Below are positions 43,516-52,920 of a stretch of DNA of 64,000 nt, piece by piece. Position numbers and translations under genes: made by a program. The stretch spans positions 348,045 through 412,044 of the forward strand of contig JAHJHR010000018.1 in assembly GCA_018823745.1 (NCBI GenBank), given 5' to 3'. The DNA comes from Alphaproteobacteria bacterium. Its GTDB lineage: Bacteria; Pseudomonadota; Alphaproteobacteria; Oceanibaculales; Oceanibaculaceae. Each line of letters begins with the position of its first letter. Positions within the stretch are counted from its first letter, which is position 1. Below the pieces are notes generated by a model that worked only from the letters and a program-made list of their open reading frames with translations, was not told the DNA's origin and searched no databases.

Positions 43516-44649
43516 TTAACCGATCAGCGACCCCAGAAACGATACGACCTTCAGCTGGACCAGATCGTTCCATGTGGCAAAAACCATCAAGGCAACGACC
43601 ATCGCAAGTCCGGCCATGGACGCATATTCCTGCACCCTCTGTCCCAGAGGCTTACCACGAACGGCCTCGGCGGCGTAGAATAAAAGGTGCCCGCCATCGA
43701 GAACAGGGATCGGGAAAAGGTTGATAAGACCGAGGTTTATGGAAAGTATCGCCATGAACCAGATGAGCGGAACAATCCCGCCCTGGGCCACTTCACCGGA
43801 CATCTGCCCGATACGCAGCGGCCCGCCAAGCTCGTCGGTGGAACGGGTGCCGACAATGATCTGGCCGACCGCCTTCAGCGTCGCCCCGGACAGGAAGGCG
43901 GTTTCCTTCGTGGCCTCCCAGATGGCGACAACCGGATTGTGACGCACGGTCTGCAACTGGTTGCTCTGCACACCCAGGCGACCGATGGTGCGCTCATTGC
44001 CGAACCGGTCGGTCAGCACATGCGGCTGCGGCGTCAGGGTCAGGTCCATCTGCTGGCCATCGCGCTCGATAACCACTGCCAGGGCCTGGCCCGGGCGTTC
44101 CTGCACGATGCGCTGCAATTCCTCGAACCGGCTGATCGCCCCGCCATCGACGGCAACCACGCGGTCGCCGCTGCGCAGATCGGCCTGCTCGGCCGCACTG
44201 CCCGGCATCACCTGATCGACCACGGCCGGGGTGAAAGGCTGGCCGACAACGGCATACAGGCCGGTCAGCAGCAGGATGGCGAACAGGAAGTTGATCCCCG
44301 GCCCGGCCGCGACAATGGCCGCGCGCTGGCCCAGCCGCTTGTGATGGAAGGAGACGGATTTCTGCTCCGCCGTCATCTCCGCCAATTCACCGCCCGGGGT
44401 GCTGGCGGCATCGGCATCGCCATACATCTTCACGAAACCGCCCAGCGGCACGGCGCTGATTTTCCAGCGCGTCCCGCTCTTCGCGGTCCAGCCGAAGATT
44501 TCCGGGCCGAAGCCGATGGAGAACACCTCCACCTTCACGCCATTCCAGCGCGCGACCAGGTAATGCCCCAGCTCATGCACGAAGACGAGGATGGACAGCA
44601 CCACCACAAACGGGACGACGTATGTCAGGACGCCGGAAAACATATCCAT
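43516..44649 (-). CDS. rseP: Site-2 intramembrane zinc protease RseP
   Basis: A 377-residue S2P-type protease. The HExxH zinc motif (VFVHELGHYLVA) is in the first helix, the third metal ligand is in the C-terminal NLFPIPVLDGGHLLFY block, and a PDZ domain (about 125-205, VVDQVMPGSAAEQADLRSGDRVVAVDGG) lies between. Substrates include anti-sigma factors and signal-peptide remnants. A single PDZ is apparent, compared with two in E. coli RseP, as usual in Alphaproteobacteria. It sits between dxr and bamA in the conserved order, 63 bases after dxr. Confidence 0.95.
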   Translation of the reverse strand: MDMFSGVLTYVVPFVVVLSILVFVHELGHYLVARWNGVKVEVFSIGFGPEIFGWTAKSGTRWKISAVPLGGFVKMYGDADAASTPGGELAEMTAEQKSVSFHHKRLGQRAAIVAAGPGINFLFAILLLTGLYAVVGQPFTPAVVDQVMPGSAAEQADLRSGDRVVAVDGGAISRFEELQRIVQERPGQALAVVIERDGQQMDLTLTPQPHVLTDRFGNERTIGRLGVQSNQLQTVRHNPVVAIWEATKETAFLSGATLKAVGQIIVGTRSTDELGGPLRIGQMSGEVAQGGIVPLIWFMAILSINLGLINLFPIPVLDGGHLLFYAAEAVRGKPLGQRVQEYASMAGLAMVVALMVFATWNDLVQLKVVSFLGSLIG

Positions 44650-44712
44650 GGAGCCTACCTAAATGGCGACGGAAACCCTAAGTCAGCGAGGGCGACCGGC
44701 CCTGCCTTCACA

Positions 44713-45936
44713 TCAAAATGCCTCGGCGACGAGGCGCCGTGCCTGCTCCCTCGCCTGACGGTCGAGGTCCAGAACATCGTCCAGCCCGTCCACCAGCCCG
44801 CCATTCACTGTCTGCAGCGTCTGTTCGACGAGGCGGGCAATGTCCAGAAAGCCGATTCGCCGGGCCAGAAAACTCTGCACGGCAATCTCATTGGCAGCAT
44901 TCAGAATAGTAGGGGCGCCCCCGCCGGTTTGCAAGGCAGCGCGAGCCAATCGCAATGCCGGGAAGCGCTGGATGTCCGGGGCTTCGAAGGTCAGTTGCGA
45001 CAGCGCAGCAAGGTCGAGACGCGGCGACGGCGCCATGATTCGCCGCGGCCAGCCAAGGGCATAGGCAATCGGCGTGCGCATATCCGGCGTGCCCAATTGC
45101 GCCAGCACCGAACCATCGACATAGCTGACCATGGAATGGATGACCGATTGCGGATGCACCAGCACATCGATCCGGTCTTCCGGCAGATTGAACAAGTAAT
45201 GCGCCTCGATCAGCTCCAGCCCCTTGTTCATCATGCTGGCCGAATCGACGGATATTTTGGCGCCCATGTCCCAGTTCGGGTGGGCAACGGCCTGTTCCGG
45301 TGTCGCCGCTGCCATATGCTCCAGGCTGGCTTCCCGGAAGGGACCGCCCGAGGCCGTCAGAATGACCCGCTCGATGGCGTCGGGCTGATCGAAATCGAAA
45401 ACCTGGAAGATTGCACTGTGCTCGGAATCCACCGGCAGCAGTGTCGCACCGGAGCGTGCGATCTCCGCCAGCACCAGATCGCCGGCACAGACCAGGCATT
45501 CCTTGTTGGCCAACGCGACGATGCCGCCGCGCCGGATCGCCGCAAGCGTCGGGGCAAGCCCGGCGGCGCCGACAATTGCGGCCATCACCCAGTCGGCAGC
45601 GCGGCTGGCGGCCGCCACAATGGCCTCCGCACCGGCCGCACATTCGATGCCGCTGCCCGCCAGCTTCTGCTTCAGGGCGATATACTGCGTTTCATCGGCA
45701 ATCGCGACGAAGCGCGGCCGCAGGGCCAGCGCCTGTTTGGCCAGAAGGTCGACATTCGAGCCTGCCGTCAGCGCCTCGACCACGAACCGGTCGGGATCGC
45801 GCATCAGCAGATCCACCGTGCTGCACCCGACAGAACCGGTGGAGCCGAGAATCGTCACCCGACGCGGCGCCGTCTGCGCATCGGGTGCTACCCCCTGCCC
45901 GTCAAACACCATTTTCTGCGCCCGTCCTACTGCCAT
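44713..45936 (-). CDS. dxr: 1-deoxy-D-xylulose 5-phosphate reductoisomerase
   Basis: A 407-residue enzyme, second step of the MEP isoprenoid pathway. The NADPH-binding motif is VTILGSTGSVGCSTVDLL, the catalytic loop block is LPVDSEHSAIFQ, and the metal-binding and substrate segments are SGGPFREASLEHM and HPNWDMGAKISVDSASMMNKGLELIEAHYLF. The start overlaps the cdsA stop by 10 bases; a second Met eight residues in is an alternative. MEP-pathway flux feeds UppS, encoded two genes upstream. Confidence 0.97.
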   Translation of the reverse strand: MAVGRAQKMVFDGQGVAPDAQTAPRRVTILGSTGSVGCSTVDLLMRDPDRFVVEALTAGSNVDLLAKQALALRPRFVAIADETQYIALKQKLAGSGIECAAGAEAIVAAASRAADWVMAAIVGAAGLAPTLAAIRRGGIVALANKECLVCAGDLVLAEIARSGATLLPVDSEHSAIFQVFDFDQPDAIERVILTASGGPFREASLEHMAAATPEQAVAHPNWDMGAKISVDSASMMNKGLELIEAHYLFNLPEDRIDVLVHPQSVIHSMVSYVDGSVLAQLGTPDMRTPIAYALGWPRRIMAPSPRLDLAALSQLTFEAPDIQRFPALRLARAALQTGGGAPTILNAANEIAVQSFLARRIGFLDIARLVEQTLQTVNGGLVDGLDDVLDLDRQAREQARRLVAEAF

Positions 45937-46775
45937 TGCAGAATACTCGTGCCCGTCAGCGCCATCACCAGGGCAACCGTCGGCAAGGTGGTCAGGAAAC
46001 CGTCCAGCCGGTCGAACAACCCGCCATGGCCGGGGATGATCGTGCCTGAATCCTTCACCCCGAAATGGCGCTTCACCGCCGATTCCGACAGGTCACCGAT
46101 TTGCGCCACAACCGCCAGCAACGCGGAAAAGATCACGAGCAGGATGATATCGCCCACGCCGATCAGCAGAATGGCCCCCGCCCCGACCAGCCCTGCCGAC
46201 ACCATCCCGCCGATCAGGCCGGCCCAGGTCTTCTTCGGGCTTATCCGCGGCGCCAGCTTCGGGCCGCCAATGGTGCGGCCGGCGAAATAGGCGCCGACAT
46301 CCGTCGCCACCACCACCGCCAGCAGCCACAGCGCCGTGACCAAGCCCGCCTCACCATGATCACGGATGAACAGCAGCGACAGCGCCGGCAGCACAATGGC
46401 CGGCACACCGGCCGCCAGCCAGATGCCACGCGGCACACCGGCGATCTTCGTCATGGCCATGATCGCCAGGAAGATCAGCCCGCTCAGAACCAGCGCCAGA
46501 TCGAAGCTGCCGAAGAAACTGGCGATCACCGGCTGCGGCACGCCGACTGTCAGCACCCCGATCAGCCAGGGATTACGGTCATGGCCGACAAGCCGCGCCC
46601 ATTCCAGCGCCATCAGGAAGACAGCGGCGAGGACGATCATCTGGATATAGGGGGCCCCCAGCCAGATGGCGGCTATGCAGGGTGGTGCGATGACAATGGC
46701 CGATATGATGCGAAGCGGCAATTCGGCATAATTGGATTTGGGGGCTATGGCCAAGGGATCAGCCAACGGCCGCAC
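45927..46775 (-). CDS. cdsA: Phosphatidate cytidylyltransferase
   Basis: A 282-residue membrane enzyme making CDP-diacylglycerol. About eight membrane helices precede the signature [28 protein letters not shown] near the C-terminus (Asp and Arg of the active site). No ATG is usable; GTG at 46775 (17 bases inside uppS) is the preferred start, with TTG at 46766 or 46754 as alternatives, so the exact N-terminus is open by about ten residues. Lies between uppS and dxr as in most bacteria. Confidence 0.92.
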   Translation of the reverse strand: MRPLADPLAIAPKSNYAELPLRIISAIVIAPPCIAAIWLGAPYIQMIVLAAVFLMALEWARLVGHDRNPWLIGVLTVGVPQPVIASFFGSFDLALVLSGLIFLAIMAMTKIAGVPRGIWLAAGVPAIVLPALSLLFIRDHGEAGLVTALWLLAVVVATDVGAYFAGRTIGGPKLAPRISPKKTWAGLIGGMVSAGLVGAGAILLIGVGDIILLVIFSALLAVVAQIGDLSESAVKRHFGVKDSGTIIPGHGGLFDRLDGFLTTLPTVALVMALTGTSILQWQ

Positions 46776-47490
46776 CGTAGCGGCGCTCGCGGCCCTGGAA
46801 TTCCCGTATCGCCGCCTCCAGATGCTCGCTGGAGAAATCCGGCCACAGCGTGTCCAGGAACACGAACTCGGCATAGGCCGCCTGCCAGAGCAGGAAATTG
46901 CTGATCCGCTTCTCGCCGCTGGTCCGGATGATCAGATCCGGATCCGGCAGACCGGCGGTCTGCAGATGGCCGGAGACCATATCCTCATTGATCTGTGCCG
47001 GATCTATCTGGCCGCTGGCCACCTGTTCGGCGATCCGTCGGGCTGCCTCGGCGATTTCATGCCGGCTGCCATAGCTGAGCGCGATGGTCAGCGCCAGCCC
47101 GCTATTGCCTGCCGTCAGACGCTCCGCATTCTCGATCAGCGCCACGATGTCATCCGCCAGGCGGGTGCGATCCCCGATCACCCGCACGCGCACCTGATTG
47201 CCATGAAGCTCCGCGATCTCCCGGCGCAGGTAATAGCGCAACAGCCCCATCAGGTCTTCGACCTCGGCCGCCGGCCGGCGCCAGTTCTCGCTGGAGAAGC
47301 CGAACAGCGTCAGATAGCCGATTCCCAGTTCGCCGGCGCTGCGCACAGCGCGGCGCACTGCCTCCGCCCCCTGGCGGTGGCCGGCCACGCGCGGCAGGCC
47401 GCGCGCCATCGCCCAACGCCCGTTACCGTCCATGATGATCGCAACATGGGCGGGGGGCTGCGGCGCTTTGGTCTGTTCGACAACGGCCAT
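46759..47490 (-). CDS. uppS: Undecaprenyl diphosphate synthase
   Basis: A 243-residue cis-prenyltransferase making the lipid carrier for cell wall and O-antigen synthesis. It begins with [32 protein letters not shown], where Asp binds the pyrophosphate via Mg, and has [36 protein letters not shown] and the C-terminal [37 protein letters not shown]. Complete and normal length. Confidence 0.97.
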   Translation of the reverse strand: MAVVEQTKAPQPPAHVAIIMDGNGRWAMARGLPRVAGHRQGAEAVRRAVRSAGELGIGYLTLFGFSSENWRRPAAEVEDLMGLLRYYLRREIAELHGNQVRVRVIGDRTRLADDIVALIENAERLTAGNSGLALTIALSYGSRHEIAEAARRIAEQVASGQIDPAQINEDMVSGHLQTAGLPDPDLIIRTSGEKRISNFLLWQAAYAEFVFLDTLWPDFSSEHLEAAIREFQGRERRYGAAVG

Positions 47491-47504
47491 GGTCTTACGA
47501 CGGC

Positions 47505-48062
47505 TCAGACCTGCATGATTTCTTTGTCTTTGGTCGCCAGCGCCCCATCGATCTCGCCGATGGTGTCGTCGGTCATCTTCTGGATGTCCTTTTCAAAGCG
47601 GCGCTGATCGTCCTGGCTGATCTCGCCATCCTTCTCCAGGCGCTTCAGAAGGTCCATGCCGTCACGACGCACATTGCGGATCGAGACCCGCGCCTGCTCG
47701 GCATATTTCGCCGCGACCTTGGTCAGTTCCTGACGCCGTTCCTCGCTGAGATCGGGGATCGGCAGGCGGATGACAGTGCCTTCGGTCTGCGGGTTGAGGC
47801 CGAGGCCGGCTTCGCGAATCGCCTTTTCCACCGCCTTCACCATGCCATTGTCCCAGACCTGCACGGTAATCATGCGCGGCTCCGGCACGCTGATGCTGGC
47901 GACCTGGTTGATCGGCATGCTGGACCCGTAGGCATCGACCGTGATCGGGTCGATCAGGCTGGCTGAGGCGCGACCGGTGCGAAGGCCGGCAAATTCGTGA
48001 CGCAGCACGTCAACGGCCCCCTTCATCCGACGCTGGATATCCTTCAGATCAGGCTGAGCCAC
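47505..48062 (-). CDS. frr: Ribosome recycling factor
   Basis: A 185-residue two-domain factor that, with EF-G, releases the ribosome after termination. [51 protein letters not shown] and the C-terminal [42 protein letters not shown] are the standard blocks. It follows pyrH by 46 bases and precedes uppS by 14 in the usual order. Confidence 0.97.
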   Translation of the reverse strand: MAQPDLKDIQRRMKGAVDVLRHEFAGLRTGRASASLIDPITVDAYGSSMPINQVASISVPEPRMITVQVWDNGMVKAVEKAIREAGLGLNPQTEGTVIRLPIPDLSEERRQELTKVAAKYAEQARVSIRNVRRDGMDLLKRLEKDGEISQDDQRRFEKDIQKMTDDTIGEIDGALATKDKEIMQV

Positions 48063-48108
48063 CTTTTTTCCTCCCTAACAGCAATGCCATATCGTTCGAC
48101 GAGCAGGA

Positions 48109-48858
48109 TCAATCCGTGATTTTGGTATACCGGCCACGACCACACAGCACATCCCGGAAAGCCCCGTGATTGTGGATCGAAAAAACCAGGATAGGAATGC
48201 CGTTTTCGCGCGACAAGGAGATCGCGGAGGCATCCATGACTTTCAGATCCTTTGACAGCACCTCCAGATAGGTCAGCGTCTCGAAACGCTGGGCCGCACT
48301 GTTGGTCTTCGGATCGGAATCGTAGACGCCATCGACCTGCGTCGCCTTCAGCAGGGCATCGCAGCCCATTTCAGTCGCGCGCAGCGCCGCGGCGGTATCG
48401 GTCGTGAAGAAGGGATTGCCGGTACCGGCAGCGAAGATCACCACCCGGCCCTTTTCCATGTGCCGGATGGCCCGGCGGCGGATATAGGGCTCGCAGACGG
48501 CGTGAATATGCAGGGCGGATTGAACGCGGGTCGTGATGCCACAGCGTTCCAGCGCATTCTGCATCGCCAGGCAGTTAATCACCGTGGCCAGCATGCCCAT
48601 GTAATCGGCGGTCGCGCGTTCCATCCCGGCTGTCGCCCCGGAAACGCCGCGGAAGATATTCCCGCCGCCAATCACCACCGACACCTCGACACCCATCCGG
48701 CACACGGCGCTGATTTCTTCGGCGACGCGGACCAGCATCACCGGGTCAAGGCCGTATTCCCGCTGGCCCATCAGGGCCTCGCCGGAAATCTTCAGCAGAA
48801 CCCGTTTGTAGAGAGGTTTGTCGCCGGCTGTGTCGATCGAGGGCAACTCGGACGGCAT
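48109..48858 (-). CDS. pyrH: Uridylate kinase
   Basis: A 249-residue UMP kinase of the amino acid kinase fold. [15 protein letters not shown] is the Lys/Gly phosphate loop, [13 protein letters not shown] and [22 protein letters not shown] follow, and the [20 protein letters not shown] block binds [21 protein letters not shown] is also typical. Start ATG 48858 has AAGGAA upstream; the frame is open 33 codons further, but without a ribosome site. Confidence 0.97.
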   Translation of the reverse strand: MPSELPSIDTAGDKPLYKRVLLKISGEALMGQREYGLDPVMLVRVAEEISAVCRMGVEVSVVIGGGNIFRGVSGATAGMERATADYMGMLATVINCLAMQNALERCGITTRVQSALHIHAVCEPYIRRRAIRHMEKGRVVIFAAGTGNPFFTTDTAAALRATEMGCDALLKATQVDGVYDSDPKTNSAAQRFETLTYLEVLSKDLKVMDASAISLSRENGIPILVFSIHNHGAFRDVLCGRGRYTKITD

Positions 48859-48982
48859 GGCTGGTTCCTTCTGAAGCCTGAATGCGGTACCGACAGGCAG
48901 TCCGGGACTATCGGACCGCCTGTCGGAGAGTGCAAGCGTTACGCGCCTGGCCGACACTCAGGCCAGAGACACGGGCGAAGGA

Positions 48983-49912
48983 TCAGCTCGCCTTGGCAGC
49001 AGCAGCAACCTCGGCGGCGAAATCGCCCTGTTCCTTCTCGATGCCCTCGCCCAGGGCGAAACGCACAAAGCCGGTCACCTTCACCGGTGCGCCGATCTCC
49101 TTGGCGGCATCCTCGACGACCTTGGACACCTTGGTCTTGCCGTCCATGACGAACATCTGCTCCAGGAAGCAGACTTCCTCATAGAACTTGCGGACCCGGC
49201 CCTCGACCATCTTCTGGATGATGTCATCGGCGCGGCCGCTGGCCTTGGCCTGCTCGACCAGGACGTTGCGCTCGCGCTCCAGCAGTGCGGGATCGAGATC
49301 GTCAGCCGACAGCGAGGCCGGGTTGGCAGCCGCCACATGCATCGCCAACTGCTTGCCCAGAGCCTGCAGCTTCTCGGCATCGCCCGCGGATTCCAGAGCC
49401 ACAAGCACGCCAATCTTGCCCAGATTGGGGGCGGTCTGGTTGTGCATGTAGCTGGCAACGACACCCTGCGACACCGACAGCTGGGCGGCGCGGCGCAGGT
49501 TCATGTTCTCGCCGATGGTGGCGATCTGGTGCGCCAGCTCCTCATCGACATTGCGGCCGGTGCCCGGATAGGCGGCCGGCTTCAGCTTCTCGATATCGCC
49601 ACCGGCGGCCAGCGCCAGCTCGGCGACCTGGGCCACGAAACCCTGGAAGGTCTCGTTGCGGGCGACGAAATCGGTCTCGGAATTCACTTCCACGATGGCG
49701 GCCTTCGGGCCCTGGGCGGCAACGCCGACCAGACCTTCGGCGGCAACGCGGCCGGCCTTCTTGGCGGCGGCGGCAAGACCCTTGGTACGAAGCCAGTCGA
49801 CGGCTGCCTCAAGATCGCCCTGAGTCTCGGTCAGCGCCTTCTTGCAGTCCATCATGCCGGCGCCGGTCTTCTCACGAAGCTCCTTGACGAGGGCGGCGGT
49901 AATCTCGGCCAT
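48983..49912 (-). CDS. tsf: Elongation factor Ts
   Basis: A 309-residue nucleotide exchange factor for EF-Tu. It starts [45 protein letters not shown], with the [10 protein letters not shown] motif that inserts near the EF-Tu nucleotide site, and a coiled-coil subdomain near the C-terminus. Located after rpsB, 120 bases downstream, with a stem-loop between them; the rpsB-tsf pair is controlled by S2 in many bacteria. Confidence 0.98.
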   Translation of the reverse strand: MAEITAALVKELREKTGAGMMDCKKALTETQGDLEAAVDWLRTKGLAAAAKKAGRVAAEGLVGVAAQGPKAAIVEVNSETDFVARNETFQGFVAQVAELALAAGGDIEKLKPAAYPGTGRNVDEELAHQIATIGENMNLRRAAQLSVSQGVVASYMHNQTAPNLGKIGVLVALESAGDAEKLQALGKQLAMHVAAANPASLSADDLDPALLERERNVLVEQAKASGRADDIIQKMVEGRVRKFYEEVCFLEQMFVMDGKTKVSKVVEDAAKEIGAPVKVTGFVRFALGEGIEKEQGDFAAEVAAAAKAS

Positions 49913-49988
49913 GATCTCTATCCTTCCTGACGTTTCCGGCCAGCCGGCAGCGTCGCCGGCTGGCGTAGCGGCTTTCCTTTTAAACGAG

Positions 49989-50007
49989 CGGCGGCCAGTG
50001 GCCGCCG
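49989..50007 (-). terminator. Stem-loop between rpsB and tsf
   Basis: A perfect 8-base-pair stem CGGCGGCC-AGT-GGCCGCCG lies in the gap between rpsB (stop at 50033) and tsf (start at 49912). On the minus strand it is followed by CTCGTTTAAAAGG, a poor U-tract. It may be an attenuator or partial terminator that lowers tsf expression relative to rpsB, as in other bacteria. Confidence 0.5.
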
Positions 50008-50032
50008 ACCCGCTATTCCAAATAGAGACGGT

Positions 50033-50830
50033 TTAGGCGGAAGCCTGGACCGTCTCTTCGCCGGCGGGCTCGGCCGTCTCGGCGGGCAGCGCCTCGACGG
50101 GGGCTTCCTCGGAAGCGCCGATATCGGCACCGCTGGCAACCATCTCGGCCTGCAGACCGTCGAGAACGGCGCTGGCGACCAGTTCACAATACAGCTCGAT
50201 GGCGCGCATGGCGTCGTCATTGCCCGGGATCGGGAAGGCGATGCCCTCGGGATCGCAATTGCTGTCGAGGATGGCGATGACCGGAATGCCCAGCTTGTTG
50301 GCTTCCTGAATGGCGATCGCTTCCTTGTTGGTGTCGATCACGAACAGCACGTCCGGCAGGCCGCCCATCTCGCGGATGCCGCCCAGCGCCCGGTCGAGCT
50401 TCTCGCGCTCGCGGGTCAGGTTCAGCATTTCCTTCTTGGTCAGGCCCTGGGTGTCGCCAGCCAGCTGCTCATCAAGGTCACGCAGGCGCTTGATCGACTG
50501 GGAAATGGTCTTCCAGTTGGTCAGCATGCCGCCGAGCCAGCGATGGTTCACATAATACTGACCGGAACGGTTGGCGGCATCGGCGACCTTTTCGGCAGCC
50601 TGGCGCTTGGTGCCGACGAACAGCACGCGCCCACCCTGGGCCGTCACGTCGCGGATCGCCTGCAGGGCGCGATGCAGCATCGGCACCGTCTGCTCAAGGT
50701 CGATGATGTGCACGCCATTGCGCACGCCGAAGAGGAACGGGGCCATCTTCGGATTCCAGCGACGGGTGTGGTGACCGAAGTGAACGCCGGACTCAAGGAG
50801 CTGGCGCATCGAGAAAACTGGCAGAGTCAT
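50033..50830 (-). CDS. rpsB: 30S ribosomal protein S2
   Basis: A 265-residue protein with [86 protein letters not shown] and [57 protein letters not shown], the S2 hallmarks, and an acidic 35-residue C-terminal tail. It is the first gene of the long envelope operon, with its own promoter at 50970-50998. Confidence 0.98.
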   Translation of the reverse strand: MTLPVFSMRQLLESGVHFGHHTRRWNPKMAPFLFGVRNGVHIIDLEQTVPMLHRALQAIRDVTAQGGRVLFVGTKRQAAEKVADAANRSGQYYVNHRWLGGMLTNWKTISQSIKRLRDLDEQLAGDTQGLTKKEMLNLTREREKLDRALGGIREMGGLPDVLFVIDTNKEAIAIQEANKLGIPVIAILDSNCDPEGIAFPIPGNDDAMRAIELYCELVASAVLDGLQAEMVASGADIGASEEAPVEALPAETAEPAGEETVQASA

Positions 50831-50962
50831 GATGTAAAATGTCCTATTATTTTCCGGTTAACCCTCCGCGAGCGATCGCCCGGATGCAGGCCGAAACCTG
50901 AAACCGGACACCGGAGCGACCGGGGCCTGACGGCCTCGGCCACGCGACCCGCGTGTGAGATT
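50831..50962 (-). promoter_or_regulatory. Structured leader of rpsB mRNA
   Basis: The predicted transcript start near 50963 leaves a leader of about 130 bases. It contains CACGCG-ACC-CGCGTG (50941-50955), a perfect 6-base-pair hairpin, and an adjacent CCGnGGCC-TGAC-GGCC(T)CGG hairpin just downstream. In other bacteria the rpsB leader binds S2 for feedback control; a comparable role here is inference. Confidence 0.4.
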
Positions 50963-50969
50963 GGCCGGT

Positions 50970-50998
50970 GCTATAGCCTCCCCCGCCCGATTTGGCAA
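50970..50998 (-). promoter_or_regulatory. Promoter of rpsB-tsf and downstream genes
   Basis: On the minus strand TTGCCA, a 17-base spacer and TATAGC lie 140-168 bases upstream of rpsB. Both hexamers are close to the housekeeping consensus, and the 17-base spacing is ideal. Confidence 0.7.
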
Positions 50999-51151
50999 GT
51001 GCAAGCGCACCGAATATGGATTGCCCCGCCCCTTTTGCCCCCTAGTTATGGGGCTTCGGGTGATGCAGGGAGCATTGCAAAAGCATGTCGCATTTTAGCC
51101 ATTCATTAACTTAAAACGTCTAAACAGGGGTAACTAAGAAGCGAAGCGGAA
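50999..51151. other. Rest of the 321-base divergent region between rpsB and the small exported protein
   Basis: The intergenic region 50831-51151 is the longest in the window without a gene. The left half holds the rpsB leader and promoter. The right half is AT-richer towards its end (CATTAACTTAAAACGTC) and contains a possible CtrA-like site at 51095-51110. No RNA gene, repeat or short frame with a ribosome binding site was recognised. Confidence 0.6.
51095..51110 (+). promoter_or_regulatory. Candidate CtrA-like binding site
   Basis: TTAG-CCATTCA-TTAAC is one base off the CtrA consensus TTAA-N7-TTAA(C). It lies 42-57 bases upstream of the small exported protein and chemoreceptor genes. CtrA controls motility and chemotaxis genes in many Alphaproteobacteria, which fits the context, but one such match can easily occur by chance in an AT-rich stretch. 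Confidence 0.3.
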
Positions 51152-51439
51152 ATGCGCCCTTATTTTTTCACCGCAATGTTGATGCTGGCCAGCACGGGCT
51201 TGATGGGGGGATTGACCTTCATGCCCCGTGACGGCGAAAGCGTGGCCGTCATCTTCCCCAGCGGCACCAGCCGCGAAGCCGCTGTCGAAAAAGTGCTGGC
51301 CGCCGGCTGGCTGCCGGTCGGCGTGCTGCGCGGATCGGTCGTGCTGGCCTTTCCGTCGGAGCGCTCTATGTCGCTGCGCCAAAGCGGAGCTCTCCTCATT
51401 CTCGATGGACGGGCCACCAAAGGTTGTCTGAGTTTTTAG
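51152..51439 (+). CDS. Small exported or membrane-anchored protein before the chemoreceptor
   Basis: A 95-residue protein with a short N-terminal hydrophobic segment (RPYFFTAMLMLASTGLMGGLTFM), likely an anchor or signal. The remainder, VAVIFPSGTSREAAVEKVLAAGWLPVGVLRGSVVLAFPSERSMSLRQSGALLILDGRATKGCLSF, reads like a small alpha/beta domain and ends in a Cys-containing tail. It stops 6 bases before the chemoreceptor gene, so the two are cotranscribed and may act together. No known family is recognised. Confidence 0.7.
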   Translation: MRPYFFTAMLMLASTGLMGGLTFMPRDGESVAVIFPSGTSREAAVEKVLAAGWLPVGVLRGSVVLAFPSERSMSLRQSGALLILDGRATKGCLSF

Positions 51440-51445
51440 AGGATC

Positions 51446-52915
51446 ATGCGAGAGATGAATTCGCTTCAGCCGATGCGGCGCAACATGGCGCGCTTTACCC
51501 TGGCGCTGCTCTGGATACACATCCCCATCCTGCTTCTGCTGAGCGTAGCGACAAACGTGCCCAATGCCCTGGAGGGTGCGGCCATCGCCGCCCTGGCCGC
51601 GATTGTCGCCTCTCTGGCAGCACTGGGGGGCTGGGCAGCGGCCGGCACGCGCTTCACCATGGGCGTCGCCTTCGTGCTGATCGTCTCCGCTTTCGTCTAT
51701 GCCTTTGAAGGCCATCCCTGGCAGATCGATCTGCACATGTATTATTTCGCCAGCCTGGCGATCATGGCCGGCTTCTGCTGCTGGCGCACCATCCTGATCA
51801 CGGCAACGACGATTGCCCTGCATCACCTGACGCTGAATTTCATCATCCCGGCGGCTGTCTTCCCCGATGGCGGCAGCTTCGGGCGCGTCGTGCTGCATGC
51901 CGTCATCGTCGTGCTGGAAACCGGGGTGCTGCTGTGGCTGGCCGCAAAGCTGACCGGCGCGCTTGCCACCTCGGAGGAAGCACTTGGCAAGGCCGAAGCC
52001 GCCCAGAATGAGACGGCCGATCTGGCCCGGCTGCGCGAGCAGGACCAGGCTGCCACCGCAGAAAAGCGCCGCGCGGAATTGATGGCCATCGCCGCCAAGT
52101 TCGAACAGGGCGTCGGCCGCATTGCCGCCAGCCTGAATGCCGCCTCGCAGGCCGCCTATAAGGAGGCCGAACAGCTTTCAGAAACCGCGCTGGCGACTGA
52201 TAGCGAAACCCGGATGGCTGCCAGCTCAGCCGAGGAAGTGGCGAATGGCGTGCAGACCGTGGCCACGGCGGCCGATGAGTTGACCTCCTCGATCAACGAG
52301 ATCAGCCGGCAGGTCAGCCAGGCCTCGCAATTGACCGATGCGGCGACCAGCGAAGCGCGGGGCGCCGAGGAAACTGTCGCGAAACTGGCGCGCAGCGCCG
52401 AGCAGATCGGCGAGGTTCTGAACCTGATTCAGGAAATCGCCGCCCAGACCAATCTGCTGGCCCTGAATGCCACCATAGAGGCCGCGCGCGCCGGCGAGGC
52501 CGGCAAGGGCTTTGCCGTCGTCGCGTCGGAAGTGAAGAACCTTGCCGGGCAGACCGCCCAGGCGACTGAAAGCATCGGGCGCCAGATCGACGAAATCCAG
52601 TCCACCTCCCGCTCCGCCGTGGCGGCCATCGGGCAGATTGCCGGCGCGGTTTCGACCATCGATGGCGTCACCACCACCATCGCCTCGGCAGTGGAGGAGC
52701 AGAACGCCGCCACGGAAGAAATCGCCCGCACCGCCCAACAGGTCGCCAGCAATGTCGCGGCAACCGCCAACAGCATTCACAATCTGCAGGATTCCGCCAA
52801 CCGCACCAGCACCGTGTCAGAAAGCATGCACGCCCTGTCAGCCGAATTGCTGAGCGACATGTCCAGCCTGGAAAGCGAAATCCGCGACTTCCTGGGCAAT
52901 CTGCGCCGAGCCTAG
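51446..52915 (+). CDS. Methyl-accepting chemotaxis protein with intramembrane sensor
   Basis: A 489-residue chemoreceptor. Residues about 15-170 hold five or six membrane segments with no periplasmic domain. This region contains histidines at 25, 90, 97, 126, 127 and 151, plus Glu158, in motifs such as [29 protein letters not shown] and [12 protein letters not shown], a layout seen in other membrane-sensing receptors. A coiled-coil follows, then the signalling tip [38 protein letters not shown]. There is no HAMP domain visible. The ligand is unknown. Met4 is an alternative start. The gene follows the small exported protein by 6 bases. Confidence 0.92.
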   Translation: MREMNSLQPMRRNMARFTLALLWIHIPILLLLSVATNVPNALEGAAIAALAAIVASLAALGGWAAAGTRFTMGVAFVLIVSAFVYAFEGHPWQIDLHMYYFASLAIMAGFCCWRTILITATTIALHHLTLNFIIPAAVFPDGGSFGRVVLHAVIVVLETGVLLWLAAKLTGALATSEEALGKAEAAQNETADLARLREQDQAATAEKRRAELMAIAAKFEQGVGRIAASLNAASQAAYKEAEQLSETALATDSETRMAASSAEEVANGVQTVATAADELTSSINEISRQVSQASQLTDAATSEARGAEETVAKLARSAEQIGEVLNLIQEIAAQTNLLALNATIEAARAGEAGKGFAVVASEVKNLAGQTAQATESIGRQIDEIQSTSRSAVAAIGQIAGAVSTIDGVTTTIASAVEEQNAATEEIARTAQQVASNVAATANSIHNLQDSANRTSTVSESMHALSAELLSDMSSLESEIRDFLGNLRRA

Positions 52916-52920
52916 AGGGA

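Noticed and set aside
41204..43519. A 771-codon plus-strand frame opposite bamA
   Set aside because: Antisense shadow of bamA; composition is that of a complement frame and there is no ribosome binding site or domain.
43687..46290. An 867-codon plus-strand frame opposite rseP, dxr and cdsA
   Set aside because: It runs across three well-supported genes on the other strand and their junctions, and has no domain; a shadow of GC-rich codon usage.
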